Origin: Dolomedes plantarius
Taxonomy: Eukaryota > Arthropoda > Arachnida > Araneae > Dolomedidae
Length of the DNA stretch: 64,000 bases
Reading direction: 5' to 3'
Assembly: GCA_907164885.2 (NCBI GenBank)
Contig: OU015499.1
Coordinates: forward strand, 145,590,812 to 145,654,811
The first letter of the stretch is position 1, and each line of letters starts with the position of its first letter. A program made the translations under genes and the position numbers. Positions 22,991 to 33,410 of the stretch are shown piece by piece. A model generated the notes under the pieces. That model did no database searches. It was not told the DNA's origin and saw nothing but the letters and a program-made list of their open reading frames with translations.

Positions 22991-23260
22991 TTCTTTTTCA
23001 ATGAACTTACGACTCGAGCTGCAGCATGATTTATTGCATAGCTATACCCATTTGAAATCCCGTCATTGTTTTGGAGGCACACTGTATATACACACACATA
23101 AATATAAGGTATAAATTCTTCCTATCAACGCAAAGCATTAGATATATCTATTTCTGCCAAGTTTATAACCGGTAAATTTAAAAATACCTGTTAGGTATTT
23201 GGGGTTGAATCGTGGGAAGGTCGCGTGAGAGGATCACGTGACCACTGTCCCGCACGGATA

Positions 23261-23430
23261 GGGCCTGTCCACATAGAATCAGTCAACGTCAGCGTTACTC
23301 GTATTGCCATATTTCAAACCAATAACAGCCCTTGACTGTTTCATGGCTAATCGTTTGGAGCTTTGTAATTGGTTAAATATATTTCAAGACGAGTAACGAT
23401 GACGTTGACGGATTCTATGTGAACAGGACT
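23261..23430. mobile_element. Fold-back MITE (diverged relative of the GGGCCTGTTCACATAG family)
   Basis: The ends gggcctgtccacatagaatc and gattctatgtgaacagg are inverted and near-identical. The next part of the arms (tcaacgtcagcgttactcg / cgagtaacgatgacgttga) also pairs. The same insertion is present in Z2 at 58130-58290, so it predates the duplication. Confidence 0.75.
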
Positions 23431-23995
23431 TGACGCTTGTGGTAGCGTCACCCCAGTGTTCTCCCTTCGTATTGAATCAAGATACTCGAATGTCGCGCAG
23501 AAATAATTTCTTCGTGTAGAGATTTGTAAGCACATGTTCGTGCTTGGTGGGAATCTCTAAAAGCAAAATCCTACCGTAATAATGTTTTTCTAAAAATATT
23601 TGGCTAAGAAAACGAAAAACAGTTCAAACTCTTCACAAACTGCGATATGAAAGTACCTTAATGCAATTTTTAAAAAAAAATCTTTAGCTTGAAATAAGCA
23701 TCACAAATTACGAGATTCAAGCTCTATTAATGAGTCCTCTTCTAGTTCAGCTAAATGTATCATTTCGTCAATTTCAATTTTTTACACCAAATGTCCACCT
23801 CTTATCTACATTTTCTTTGCACGAGTTGTTTCAAAACATTCATTTCAATCTTTTACAAACACAGAAGTTTCGTCTTCAAACGTGTCTAACTGTGAGTTAG
23901 AAACTATATTCTTAAAGTTCAGAAATTTCTCCAAAGGAGTCAGCATTTTCCTGCACACCACGTGCTGCAAAATAAATTTTCTAACCGGTGTCTCC

Positions 23996-24449
23996 AGGCC
24001 CAGATTTCCGCATGGGCAAGTGGGGCACTTGCCCAGGGTCCCCTAATTTAGTATTAAGTTGTACATATTTTTGAAAATTTGGTTTTAGGTTAATTCAGTA
24101 AAGGTGGGCAGTGGCGGATACAGAAAAAAAATCCTGGGTGGTGCACAGTGCACCCACTATATTCATTTCAAAAGTAAATTTCCTGAATTTATTTATTAAC
24201 ATTAAAAGTAAATTAATTAACACATTATTATTATTATTATTATTTTTCAAATGTTTGACTTGTTGGTCGAAAATTTTTTGAATTTCCGGTCTGAATTTAT
24301 GGGGGGGGGCTTGGTGAGTGTCCCACATGTTCATGTGGAAATCTACTCCTGGAGGGGGGGGCACATGGCCTCCCTCTGGATCTGTCCTTAGAGGGGGCCC
24401 CCAAAGTCTGCTTTGCCCAGGGCCCCATTGGGTCAAAGTCGGGCCCTGG
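23996..24449. mobile_element. hAT-type non-autonomous element with 8-bp target duplication
   Basis: The insert is flanked by GTGTCTCC at 23988-23995 and 24450-24457. The Z2 copy has a single GTGTCTCC (about 58845) and no insert. The ends resemble CAGGGCCCG hAT termini. A second hAT-like end, cagtggcggatacag, lies inside at about 24109, so it may be nested. G-rich runs occur, with no coding sequence. Confidence 0.85.
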
Positions 24450-24457
24450 GTGTCTCC

Positions 24458-25516
24458 ACATTCTTACGGATTTTAGATACACTCGAACATTCGCGAAAAA
24501 GATTAAATTTAATTTCATTAAGACACAAAATTTATCGCATGTCAGCTGCCCAACAAATTGCTAAACAAACAAAATCATGAAAACTTGCTTTAAATACCAA
24601 TCAAAATTAATTCTTATAATGTGAAACGTTACCTCCACAAGTTTTCTCTTGGATTACCAGTGCCACTCTTAGAGAAAGCAGATTATCACATTTCCTCGCT
24701 CAGTATCTTGCAAGACTTGGAGTCCAGTATTCGATAGACGAGACATGGTGTATTTTATAAAATTAAACGTTTCTCAAGAGTTGACTTCCAAATTAAAATT
24801 ATACATTTCATATACAACAATTTGAGACATCTAGCATAAAAGTATAATTAGATGCTCCATGCGTCAAATATTATTTTGACTGCACAATATGAAAAAAAAA
24901 CCTTATAATAAAATAATAAAAGCTAAATTAATTTAAAGTAATTAAAAGAGACAAATGCAAAAATTAATTCAGTCTCGAAATGAAGCCATAAAATATTTAT
25001 TTCTATATCATAATACACATTTATTTCCTCATTTACAGAACACAGCAGATGCATACAAAATGAAGTAAAATCTTAAAAATCATAATTAAATATTAGGCAA
25101 AAATAAACACCAGAAGTACAGTATAACTGGCATTTCATACCGTTCCCTGAAATGTTAACAGGTATAACGACACATTAATAATTTTTTAAGGAACATTATA
25201 CAAGAATAAAAATATTTATTAATGGCAATATCTTTTTTACATTCAATCACTTTGGTGGGTCAAGTATCCCATCAAGAATCGCAATTCGTGACCGATACAT
25301 ATTGATACATTTTAAAAAAGTTTAAAAATAAATAGGCAGAAAACATGAAATTAATTTCAAAATATCATTCCGTACGCTATCTACTTAAAAAATAGGTATT
25401 TCAAAACTGAGTTTGAATTTCAACTTTAAAACAAATTCCCCACGGAAGGGCTAAAATATTTCTTTGCAGCAAAAATCATGTTTCTTATTATAGTAGAGAG
25501 TTGGTTACATCCCTGA
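24458..25516. other. 3' flank of the zinc-finger gene, AT-rich
   Basis: Shared with Z2 (58860-59790). It probably contains the 3' untranslated region of the zinc-finger gene, but no polyadenylation site can be fixed by eye. Confidence 0.5.
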
Positions 25517-26635
25517 ATGGGCAGGGAGATACCTTTCATCTGTCCTCAAGTCATAAACCGATCTCTCATACGCTGCAAGTGGAATGATTTAACTTTTAAA
25601 ATTACTCTCTACAGAAAATCTTTTATCACATACAGAATCAAAAGCTTTCTCTACTGTATGTGTACGAATAAGGATTTTTTAAAAATTTTTTCAAATAATG
25701 GAGTTCGGAAAACATATTCTCACATATATTGCACACCAAAAGTCTATCCTCCATGAATAAGGAGATATGTTTTCAAATTCCCCCTTTAAGGAAATCTTTT
25801 CTCACTCAAAGTATAGACGAACAGTTTTTCTCACATGTTTGTGCGGAGATGTGTTTGAATGACCCTGTTGAGAAAAACTTTTCTCACATAGTAAAAGTGC
25901 ATACGAAAGATTTCTCTCTTCTTCAGGTGCGAAGATGTGTTTAAAAGACCCTGCTGAGAAAATCCTTTCTAACTTACAATGCTGGCGAAAAGTTTCTCTC
26001 CTGCGTGCGTGCAGAAATGGTATTTAAATGACATTGATAAGGAAATCTTTACTTATACACAGTGCATGCGAAAATTTTATCTTCCGAAAGAATACGGAGA
26101 TGGCTTTTTAAACTAACCTATTCAGAAAATCTTTTCTTAGATACAGTGCGCGCGACAGGTTTCTCTCTTGTATGGGTACGGAGATGTGTACTTAAATTAC
26201 CCTGCATAGAAAATCCTTTCTCGAAACCAGTACATGCGAAAGGTTTCTCTCCCATGTGGGTGCGGAGATGTGTTTTTAAATTACTCTGCACAGAAAATTT
26301 TGTTCACATAAAATGTAGGCGAAAGGTTTCTCTCCTGTGTGTGTGCGGAGATGTCTAAATAACCCTGTTAATAAAACCTTTTCTCACACACAGTGCATGC
26401 GAAAAGTTTCTCTCCTGTATGTGTGCAGAGATGTGATTTCAGAGTATTCTGCACAGAAAATTTTTCCTCATAGAGTGCAGGCGAAAGGTTTCTCTCCTGT
26501 GCGTGTGCTGAGATGAGTTTTTAGAGCACTCTGGTCAGAAAATCTTCTCCCACATACAGTGCATGCAAAAAGTTTCTCTCCTGTATGTGTGCGGAGATGT
26601 GATTTCAAAGTATTCTGCACAGAAAATTTTTTCTC
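25517..26635 (-). pseudogene. Decayed 3' zinc-finger array
   Basis: The 84-bp finger periodicity continues past the stop of the gene for roughly 13 more units. Right after the stop, the same frame reads [20 protein letters not shown], a full linker, then [19 protein letters not shown] second TGA comes next, and after it the frame drifts. Further away only fragments of the HTGEKPF linker (plus-strand gaaaggtttctctcc) survive. It was once coding and now evolves as untranslated or non-genic sequence. Confidence 0.85.
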
Positions 26636-28054
26636 TCATACAGTGCAGGCGAACGATTTCTCTCCTGTGTGTGTGCGGAGATGTGTATTTAAATTACCCC
26701 GTTGAGAAAATTTTTTCTCACATACAGTGCAGGCGAAAGGTTTCTCTTCTGTGTGTGTGCGGAGATGTGTATTTAAATTCGATTGTGTAGAAAAATTTTT
26801 CTCACACACAATGCAGACGAAAGGTTTCTCTCCTGTGTGTGTGTGGAGATGTGTATTTAATTTACCCCGATCAGAAAATCTTTTCTCACATACAGTGCAG
26901 ACGAAAGGTTTCTCTCCTGTGTGTGTGCGGAGATGTCTATCTAAATTCGATTGTGTAGAAAATTTTTTCTCACACATAGTGCAGACGAAAGGTTTCTCTC
27001 CTGTGTGTGTGCGAAGATGTGTATTTAAATTCCACTGTTTAGAAAATCTTTTCTCACACACAGTGCAGACGAAAGGTTTCTCTCCTGTGTGTGTGCGGAG
27101 ATGTCTATTTAAATCACCCCGTTTAGAAAATCTTTTCCCACACACACTGCAGGCGAAAGGTTTTTCTCCTGTGTGGATGCGGAGATGTGCTTCTAAAGAA
27201 CTCTGCACAGTGAACTTTGTCTCACATAGAGTACAGGCGAAAGGTTTCTCCCCTGTGTGTGTGCGGAGATGATTTTTTAGAGCAGCCTGATCAGAAAATC
27301 TTTTCCTACATACAGTGCATGCGAAAGGTTTCTCTCCTGTGTATGTGCGGAGATGAGTTTTTAGAGAACTCTGATCGGAAAATGTTTTCCCACATACAGT
27401 ACAGACGAAAGGTTTTTCTCCTGTGTGGGCGCGGAGATGTGTACTTAAACTAGAATGGTGAGAAAATCTTTTCTCACATACAGTGCAGGCGAAAGGTTTT
27501 TCTCCTGTGTGGGTGCGGAGATGTGTTTTTAAAGTACGTTGTAAAGAAAACTTTTTCTTACATAGAGGACAGGTGAAAGGTTTCTCCCCTGTGTGTGTGC
27601 GGTGATGTGCACTTAAACTAGACTGATTAGAAAATCTTCTCTCGCATACAGTGCAGGCGAAAGTGTTTTCTCCCGTGTGGGTGCGGAGATGTGTACTTAA
27701 AACAGAATATCCAGAAAACCTTTTCTCACATACATTGCAAGCGAAATGTTTCTCTCCTGTGTGGGTGCGGAGATGTTTTTCTAAAGTACTCTGCAGAGAA
27801 AACTTTTTCTCACATAGAGAACAGGCGAAAGGTTTCTCTCCTGTGTGTGTGCGGAGATGTGTACTTAAACTAACCTGGTAAGAAAATCTTTTCTCACATA
27901 CAGTGCAGGCAAAAGGTTTTTCTCCTGTGTGGGTACGGAGATGTGTTTTTAAAGTACGCTGTAAAGAAAAACTTTTCTTACATACAGTGCATGTGAAAAT
28001 TTCATGTCTATTGGTACAAAGAGGGTTATCCATAATGTGGTACGAATGAGGCAT
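26636..28054 (-). CDS. C2H2 zinc-finger protein, 16 complete fingers (paralogue 1)
   Basis: A predicted nuclear DNA-binding protein. From the first ATG (28054) it is 472 residues. A short leader (PHSYHIMDNPLCTNRHEI) is followed by 16 back-to-back C2H2 fingers of 28 residues (C-X2-C-X12-H-X3-H) with TGEKP-type linkers, then FACTV and a stop inside finger 17. That stop is TGA in place of the second Cys codon TGT. An in-frame TTG lies 15 bases upstream; I did not use it because animal genes start at ATG. The true N-terminus may lie in upstream exons (see 28055-28111). Contact residues (-1,2,3,6) vary from finger to finger, for example K,G,D,R in finger 11 and Q,G,N,T in finger 16. No KRAB, ZAD or BTB domain is visible. 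Finger 8 has HLRTY and finger 5 HHRTH. The target is unknown. Confidence 0.85.
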   Translation of the reverse strand: MPHSYHIMDNPLCTNRHEIFTCTVCKKSFSLQRTLKTHLRTHTGEKPFACTVCEKRFSYQVSLSTHLRTHTGEKPFACSLCEKKFSLQSTLEKHLRTHTGEKHFACNVCEKRFSGYSVLSTHLRTHTGENTFACTVCERRFSNQSSLSAHHRTHTGEKPFTCPLCKKKFSLQRTLKTHLRTHTGEKPFACTVCEKRFSHHSSLSTHLRAHTGEKPFVCTVCGKTFSDQSSLKTHLRTYTGEKPFACTVCRKRFSDQAALKNHLRTHTGEKPFACTLCETKFTVQSSLEAHLRIHTGEKPFACSVCGKRFSKRGDLNRHLRTHTGEKPFVCTVCEKRFSKQWNLNTHLRTHTGEKPFVCTMCEKKFSTQSNLDRHLRTHTGEKPFVCTVCEKRFSDRGKLNTHLHTHTGEKPFVCIVCEKNFSTQSNLNTHLRTHTEEKPFACTVCEKKFSQRGNLNTHLRTHTGEKSFACTV

Positions 28055-28111
28055 ATTTAAGGCAGCCAACTGTGAAAATAATCCTTCGCAAAAACTACAC
28101 TTGAAAATTTC
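28055..28111 (-). other. Probable upstream part of the finger exon with a degenerate finger
   Basis: The frame of the gene stays open upstream of the ATG to a TAA at 28112-28114 and reads EIFKCSFCEGLFSQLAAL. This is the Cys-Cys half of a finger whose first His is replaced by Pro (NMPHSYH). Z2 has the same frame with FKCNFCEGLFSELATL. The AG overlapping the upstream stop (cctaag) could be a splice acceptor, so the exon may begin near 28110 and be joined to an exon not visible here. Confidence 0.5.
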
Positions 28112-30904
28112 TTAGGCGCGAGAGGGAATCTATACACTGGAACTGTTTACATTTAGACTCATGGCCACGTGTAACATGGAGTACACTATCTTCGTCTTCA
28201 AAAGGGTTGTGTACGCAGGAATGTTATTCATTGGAAAGTATATTTACACTGTTAATACGCTACATTTGCTCCCTTGGTATACCGACGTTTCTTTACACGA
28301 TGATCAGATAACTGTAACTGACAGCAAATACATTGGACTTCTCATTTTGAGGTACTACAAATATTTTAGTTTCGCATGCAAGAACATGTACCGAGCACCT
28401 GCAAAGAGAGAAGAAAGGAATGTGAATGAGATATATTAACATTGCGCCATCAGTTTTTCGTATTTTTCACGTGAAATCAATAGCAATATATACGTTTTTG
28501 TGCTAGGAGACGTGATATCTATAAACTAAGATGTTATAAATTATGTTCTGGATAAATCAGACTACTGAGCATTTTAAATTTACTGAAATTTCCTCACGAG
28601 TTTCCTTAGGCATTCTTATTCTTTTCTGCTGGTTGATCATAAGGACAAACAGAGGTTTGATATATTTCGGTTTGTAGGTATCTCCACATACTACTCTTAT
28701 CAGCTCGATCACTAATGGATAAGTAATATTAATATTTTCTCCTTTATATTAATATTAGTTGTCTGAAATTCAAAATAATTTCATCATAAATTATTAAGAT
28801 TAATGCTTCGACAAATTCCACAAACATTTGATGAAAAATCTCGGTTACCATCAGATTAAAAAGTTCATAAATCTACTAATAACACGTATAAAATTTTTAT
28901 AGAAAATAAACAAATATGTAGCTTATAGGTTTATTTAGGCGTGTTTGTCTGGACTGTGGTTTGTTGGTTGCAGGTATAATTCACCTCGCTCACTCTATAT
29001 TTTAATTCGAATATTGTGTATATAATACATTAGAATTGGCAATAGTATAAATTCGTCAGATTTCTTTTTATTTACTGTACAAAAAGTGCTTTGATGTGAT
29101 TGTTGAAATTACCTGAATCAAACATTTCAAAAGTTATCTGTGGACCTCTTGTAATCTATCAGCTGCATGTCAGGTGCTTTTAACACTTTATTTGTACATT
29201 TGAAAAATCGTTTCCTATTGTAAATCTTTAATTTTCAGAATAATAAAAAAAGCTCTCAAGTGGGAGTGGTGAATGATTGCTCCAACAAAAGTGTAGTATA
29301 ATGAAAGAAATTTTTCAAAAAAAAAAATTGGAATTTTTTTATAATTCTATATTAAATATATTGGTATATTCGAATTTTATTATATTTCACACTTTTTATT
29401 ATCTATTTTAAAATTATTAATATTTTTGGAATGGTGGGAAGTTTTTAAATTTAAATAAGGTTTTTAATCAAAAATAAATTTTTCTAAATATTTTTTTAAT
29501 GCATTTTGTATAGCTGCAAAACTTTTGAAACAATTCTTTACATCCTGATTTCGCCATGTCTTTCTTGCATGCAATTAATTTTTAAAGTTTTATCCACTTT
29601 ACATGATAGATATTCATGTAATGCAAGATTTTAAATTAAAGTTAATTCTCAAAATATACTCTTTTATGCATTTCTGTGGATAAAATTTCTTTAATTTCAA
29701 TTATATTCACAGTGGATTTAAGGCCAAAGAGCCTTTAAAAAAGTCTAGGACAAAAGAGAAATACTAGCAATTTATGACATTCTTTAAGATTAAGCGATTA
29801 GAACTGCAAACATTTTTCCCATTCTGATGTGAGTGAGCAATGCAAGCACAAAGGGGGCTACTACATGATAAAGGCACTAAAAATAAATATGCATGTCTCC
29901 ATTTTGTTGTTGCAGGATAAGGTAATATCGTAACATTTTCCATTTTGTGTGGTCAAATGATTTCAAGATATCTACAGAGAATGTAATTATTTTGGTCAGA
30001 ACTCTACAATACAGTTTAGTGCCACAGGGAAATGAGATGAAGATTAAGATATACCTATTATAACACTTCTTGGTGAGAGAAAATCACAACTACTTCATAA
30101 ACAATGAGACAGAAAAGCAATTGTCAATTTAAATAATTTTTCATGATAGACAATGAAGTATTTTATTCTTCAATCATAAATGTTTGCTCTGAGACAAACT
30201 GCAAAAGTTTATAACATATTTAGTTATACTCACAGAAATTAAATTTTTTAAAGGATAAGTCAATTAAAAACAATATCTGCAGTCGTAACATTTTTCTGCG
30301 TGATGCATTTTAAACTATTTAGTTCATAGGCAGACATGTTATAGTATTTTTATAAATTACTTTCTATAAACTATTTTCATTTTCAAATCAACATTATATA
30401 CATATAATAAAAAAAAATTAAAACCTTAGAAATAATGCACTTGACAGGAATAAGAAAAAGTAACTTTTCTCTATTTTGTACACAAGGTCAGGTGAGAATA
30501 CAAAACATTTATAGTCTTTATTCCCAGAAAATGTGACAAAGAGAAAATTATATAGCCTAACAAACAAGTTATTGTTACTTTCAAAATCAATTGTACAGCA
30601 AAATTCTTTTATATAAATCTCAATGGAGTATCAAATATTTACAAACTGGTATACAGCGCTTATCAATGTTGGATTGTTCAGCTTATACCAGAATGCAAAA
30701 AAATCATAAAACTTAAGATATCTGAGGTGTAGGATTTGGATTACGAGCATTTGAAACTATAAAAACATAGCCACCCATCTATTGTTTACATCTAGACTTT
30801 TAAAGGAGGTACTACACATAATTCGGCATTATCTGATTTCCTGACATAAGATAACTTCTCTTTCTCGATTTTTTTTTCTAGATTTTTTATGTCTTAGAAG
30901 CCAT
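28112..30904. other. Upstream flank of the zinc-finger gene; no gene recognised
   Basis: Shared with Z2 (61614-64000) at high similarity over its whole length. A plus-strand frame at 28161-28439 has a partial counterpart at 61713-61943, but the differences are mostly amino-acid-changing and an indel breaks its start, so it is probably not coding. A minus-strand frame around 28600-28740 (VIELI.VVCGDTYKPKYIKP) is open in both copies and unrecognised. Promoter and 5' exons may lie here; a ttctctctttgcag acceptor-like site sits at about 28403 on the minus strand. Confidence 0.5.
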
Positions 30905-31766
30905 ATGTCATCTATATTTATTCCTACAGAAACAAAGCAAGAAATAATTCTCACATGTCAACAAATAGAGATTTAATATTCACAAATAGAGATTTAATTC
31001 TCACAAATAGAGATTTAATATTCACAAAAATCTAAAAATAAAAATTTATAAAACTTAAAATGGATGCTTTCCCTGTCTCAACATTTTCACTATGTGTATA
31101 AAGCATCTTGCACGCCTATAGTGTATACCTTCTTTACAAACTGAAGAATTGAAGGGGGAAAATGCCGAAATTGGCATTTTAGAGGAAAATTTCACTATAG
31201 AAAATATTGTACTTAAGACACATATTTTAACAACAGACTTGGTGATTCAGAAATGATTGTATTCAGATGACAAAGAAATGTGGAGGCTAGGTCATTAAGT
31301 TTTTTCAGGCTAAAATGTTGTTGCTTATTCTTGTAGCAAATTATGAGCAATTAAAATCACAAGCTGAAACAGAAAATCCAACTACAGAGATTCTGGAGCA
31401 AAAAGGGGCTTGCAAACATTGAAAGCTTCTGAAAAACACCTTTAAATAGTTGAACACAAGGTGTAAATGATTTTAATCAAATGACAAAAATCATGATTTA
31501 AACTGAATGTTTTTTGTAAAATCAATTTTAATTTTAAAAAATTATTTCCTGCATTACTTTGAACATTTTTATATATTTTCTTATGGGTATTAAATTTAAA
31601 TATAGAGAGGAAAGTAAGGAGACTTTTATACACTGCTGGCCACCCAAATTGCAACACCAAGAAAGACAAGAGATATCACAACAAAATTTATTTTGTAGAT
31701 AACATGTTGACCAAGTATCAAATGATTAAATTTATAGACTTCTGTGAACTGTGGTTCCTGCCAAAA

Positions 31767-32669
31767 TCAGTAGCCAGAGTAGCCGCCATTACTGGAGATC
31801 ACCGCTGCCACATGCCTCGGCATTGATTCAAAGAGACTTTGGATGAGTTCTTGGGGTACAGCAGACCAAGCAGCTTCCACACGTTGCCACAGTTGATCTG
31901 CTGTGGCAGCTGGGGATGAAATCTGGGTCAATCGTAAAGCAACCATGGACCACATGCTTTCTATCGGCGAAAAATCCGGAGAGCGAGGCGGCCAGGAAAG
32001 CAATTCAATCTGGCGATTGAAGAAGAACCGTTGGACAATGCGTGTCACGTGTGGTCACACATTATCCTGTTGAAATATGGCTGTGGGCAAGCCCTGAAGG
32101 AAGGACAACTGGCTCCAACACCTCGGAGATGTAGCGCTGGCTGTTTAAAGTACCGGCAATGCGTACTAGAGGTGAGCGAGAGTGATATCCAATACCGCCC
32201 CATACCATAATACCCGGTGCAGGACCAGTGTGGCGGTGCATAACGCAGCTGTTCCGCATCCTCTCATCACGGTGTCCCCAGACTCGAATGCGACCATCGT
32301 GGTGTTGCAGACAGAAGCGTGATTCGTCAGTAAAGACAATTTCATTCCATTCTGCCGTCCACATCCTTCTGTCAACGCACCATTGGTGGTTCTACGTTAA
32401 GGGTAGACAAAGCAATGCACGTCTTGCGGACAGACCACTCTGCTGTAAACAGCGTCGAATGGCACGCGCAGACACTGGATGATGCGTTACAGACTGCATG
32501 TACTGTGCTATGGTTCGTGATGTGACTGAGCGATCCGTCACTGCCATGCGCACAATTTGCCTGTCATCACGTGAAGTAGTGCACTGAGGTGGATGCGATC
32601 GAACATGCTGGTCTGTCGTACCCTCCTGCATCCAACGATCACATATCCGCATTACAGTTGTTTGGTTTC
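31767..32669 (-). pseudogene. Tc1-like transposase, broken copy
   Basis: The minus-strand pieces are the helix-turn-helix end with RNQTTVMRICDRWMQEGTTD, the catalytic region with IVFTDESRFCLQHHDGR, and the C-terminal part with PPRSPDFSPIESMWSM. They lie in three frames. Against the copy at 53124-54164 there is a 5-bp deletion near 32098, a larger deletion near 32390 and changes near 32050 that remove the FQQDNAR block. The N-terminal codons continue beyond the LTR at 32990-33028. Not functional. Confidence 0.85.
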
Positions 32670-32984
32670 TGATAGACGTACGAGTAAAGTTTTTCCCATC
32701 CATCAAAACGCGGACGGAATGACGCAATAGAAGTGAGTCGGCATGACGGCGTCTATCAGTCGGTGCTCTTGTCCGAAAGAGTTATTTACCGTATATTGCA
32801 GTAATGCTTTTTACATTAGTCCAGATGGGACTTTCTCTGTTGCTATTTTATTTCTGTCTTGTTTATATTTTAGTTGCCGACATTTTTACTTTTAAATAAA
32901 AGATCAGAGCTCTACATTGCATTGCATTTTTTTTACACTGCACTATACACCTCCATTTAATTTTTATTACGGTGGTGTATATCA
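32670..32984. mobile_element. Solo LTR of an LTR retrotransposon
   Basis: The 315-bp insert begins TGATAGACG and ends TATATCA (TG...CA), with a 5-bp target duplication GTTTC on both sides (32665-32669 and 32985-32989). Removing it restores the Tc1 sequence ggtttcgtccaac seen at 54041-54053. It contains an AATAAA-type signal near 32896 (ttttaaataaaagatc). No internal retroelement genes remain, as expected after recombination between two LTRs. The family is not determined. Confidence 0.85.
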
Positions 32985-33028
32985 GTTTCGTCCAACACGA
33001 CTACCGATTTCCCTGAAAGATAATCCAC

Positions 33029-33155
33029 ACTGAATGTTTTTTGTAAAATCAATTCTAATTTTAAAAATTATTTCCTGCATTACTTTGAACATTTTTATAT
33101 TTTTCTTATGGGTATTAAATTTAAATATAGAGAGGAAAGTAAGGAGACTTTTATA
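33029..33155. repeat. Direct duplicate of 31502-31630
   Basis: The 129 bp immediately left of the Tc1 insertion (actgaatgttttttg to gacttttata) are repeated right after its truncated end. A1 has this sequence once (about 556-650 plus 3643-3671). The breakpoint shares the bases AC between the Tc1 and the flank. Confidence 0.85.
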
Positions 33156-33410
33156 TATATCTTACATCTCATTCATATAATTCAACATTTCTACTCCCTG
33201 TATAACTCATTTGTTTATTGGAAAATTTTCCATTGTGTGTATTAGTCTACTTTATTTATCAATCTTGCTACTGTAATAGTGTACTTACATTTTCTTGATT
33301 GGTCAGATTTGTTTTTGAGAATAAGTCAGACAACCAGTCCTAAATACTCTTGGATCCCAATTTTGAAGTTAAATGCTTAACAATAAATGAGAAAGACCGA
33401 GCTTTAAACT

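Larger units (their letters stand above)
22766..30904. repeat. Segmental duplication block Z, copy 1 (Z1)
   Basis: Co-linear with 57675-64000. Similarity starts at aaatagaaatccatg and runs through the MITE, the zinc-finger gene and its long upstream flank. Window end 64000 corresponds to about 30481. Differences include the 454-bp hAT insertion at 23996 (Z1 only) and about nine more 84-bp finger units in Z1. Confidence 0.95.
31631..33028 (-). mobile_element. Tc1-like element (CACTGCTGGCCACCC family), truncated, with nested LTR
   Basis: It starts CACTGCTGGCCACCCAAATT after a TA (31629-31630) and has the same terminal sequence as the full copies at 52988 and 55150. It runs on the minus strand to ...gaaagataatccaca at 33028, where it breaks off. 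The transposase 5' end and the second terminal repeat are lost. A1 has the empty site at about 3671 (gacttttatgcat). A 315-bp solo LTR sits at 32670-32984. Confidence 0.9.

Noticed and set aside
25729..27881. Plus-strand open frames across the first zinc-finger array (repeating [15 protein letters not shown] peptides)
   Set aside because: They are antisense shadows of the 84-bp finger repeat on the minus strand. Their period and breaks follow the finger units.
28067..28069. TTG start codon for the zinc-finger gene (and at 61567-61569)
   Set aside because: Animal nuclear genes use ATG. The frame is open upstream because of a probable exon, so the TTG has no special meaning.
28161..28439. 92-codon frame upstream of the zinc-finger gene, partly conserved at 61713-61943
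   Set aside because: The first part is frame-broken in Z2 and most differences change amino acids, so there is no sign of protein constraint.
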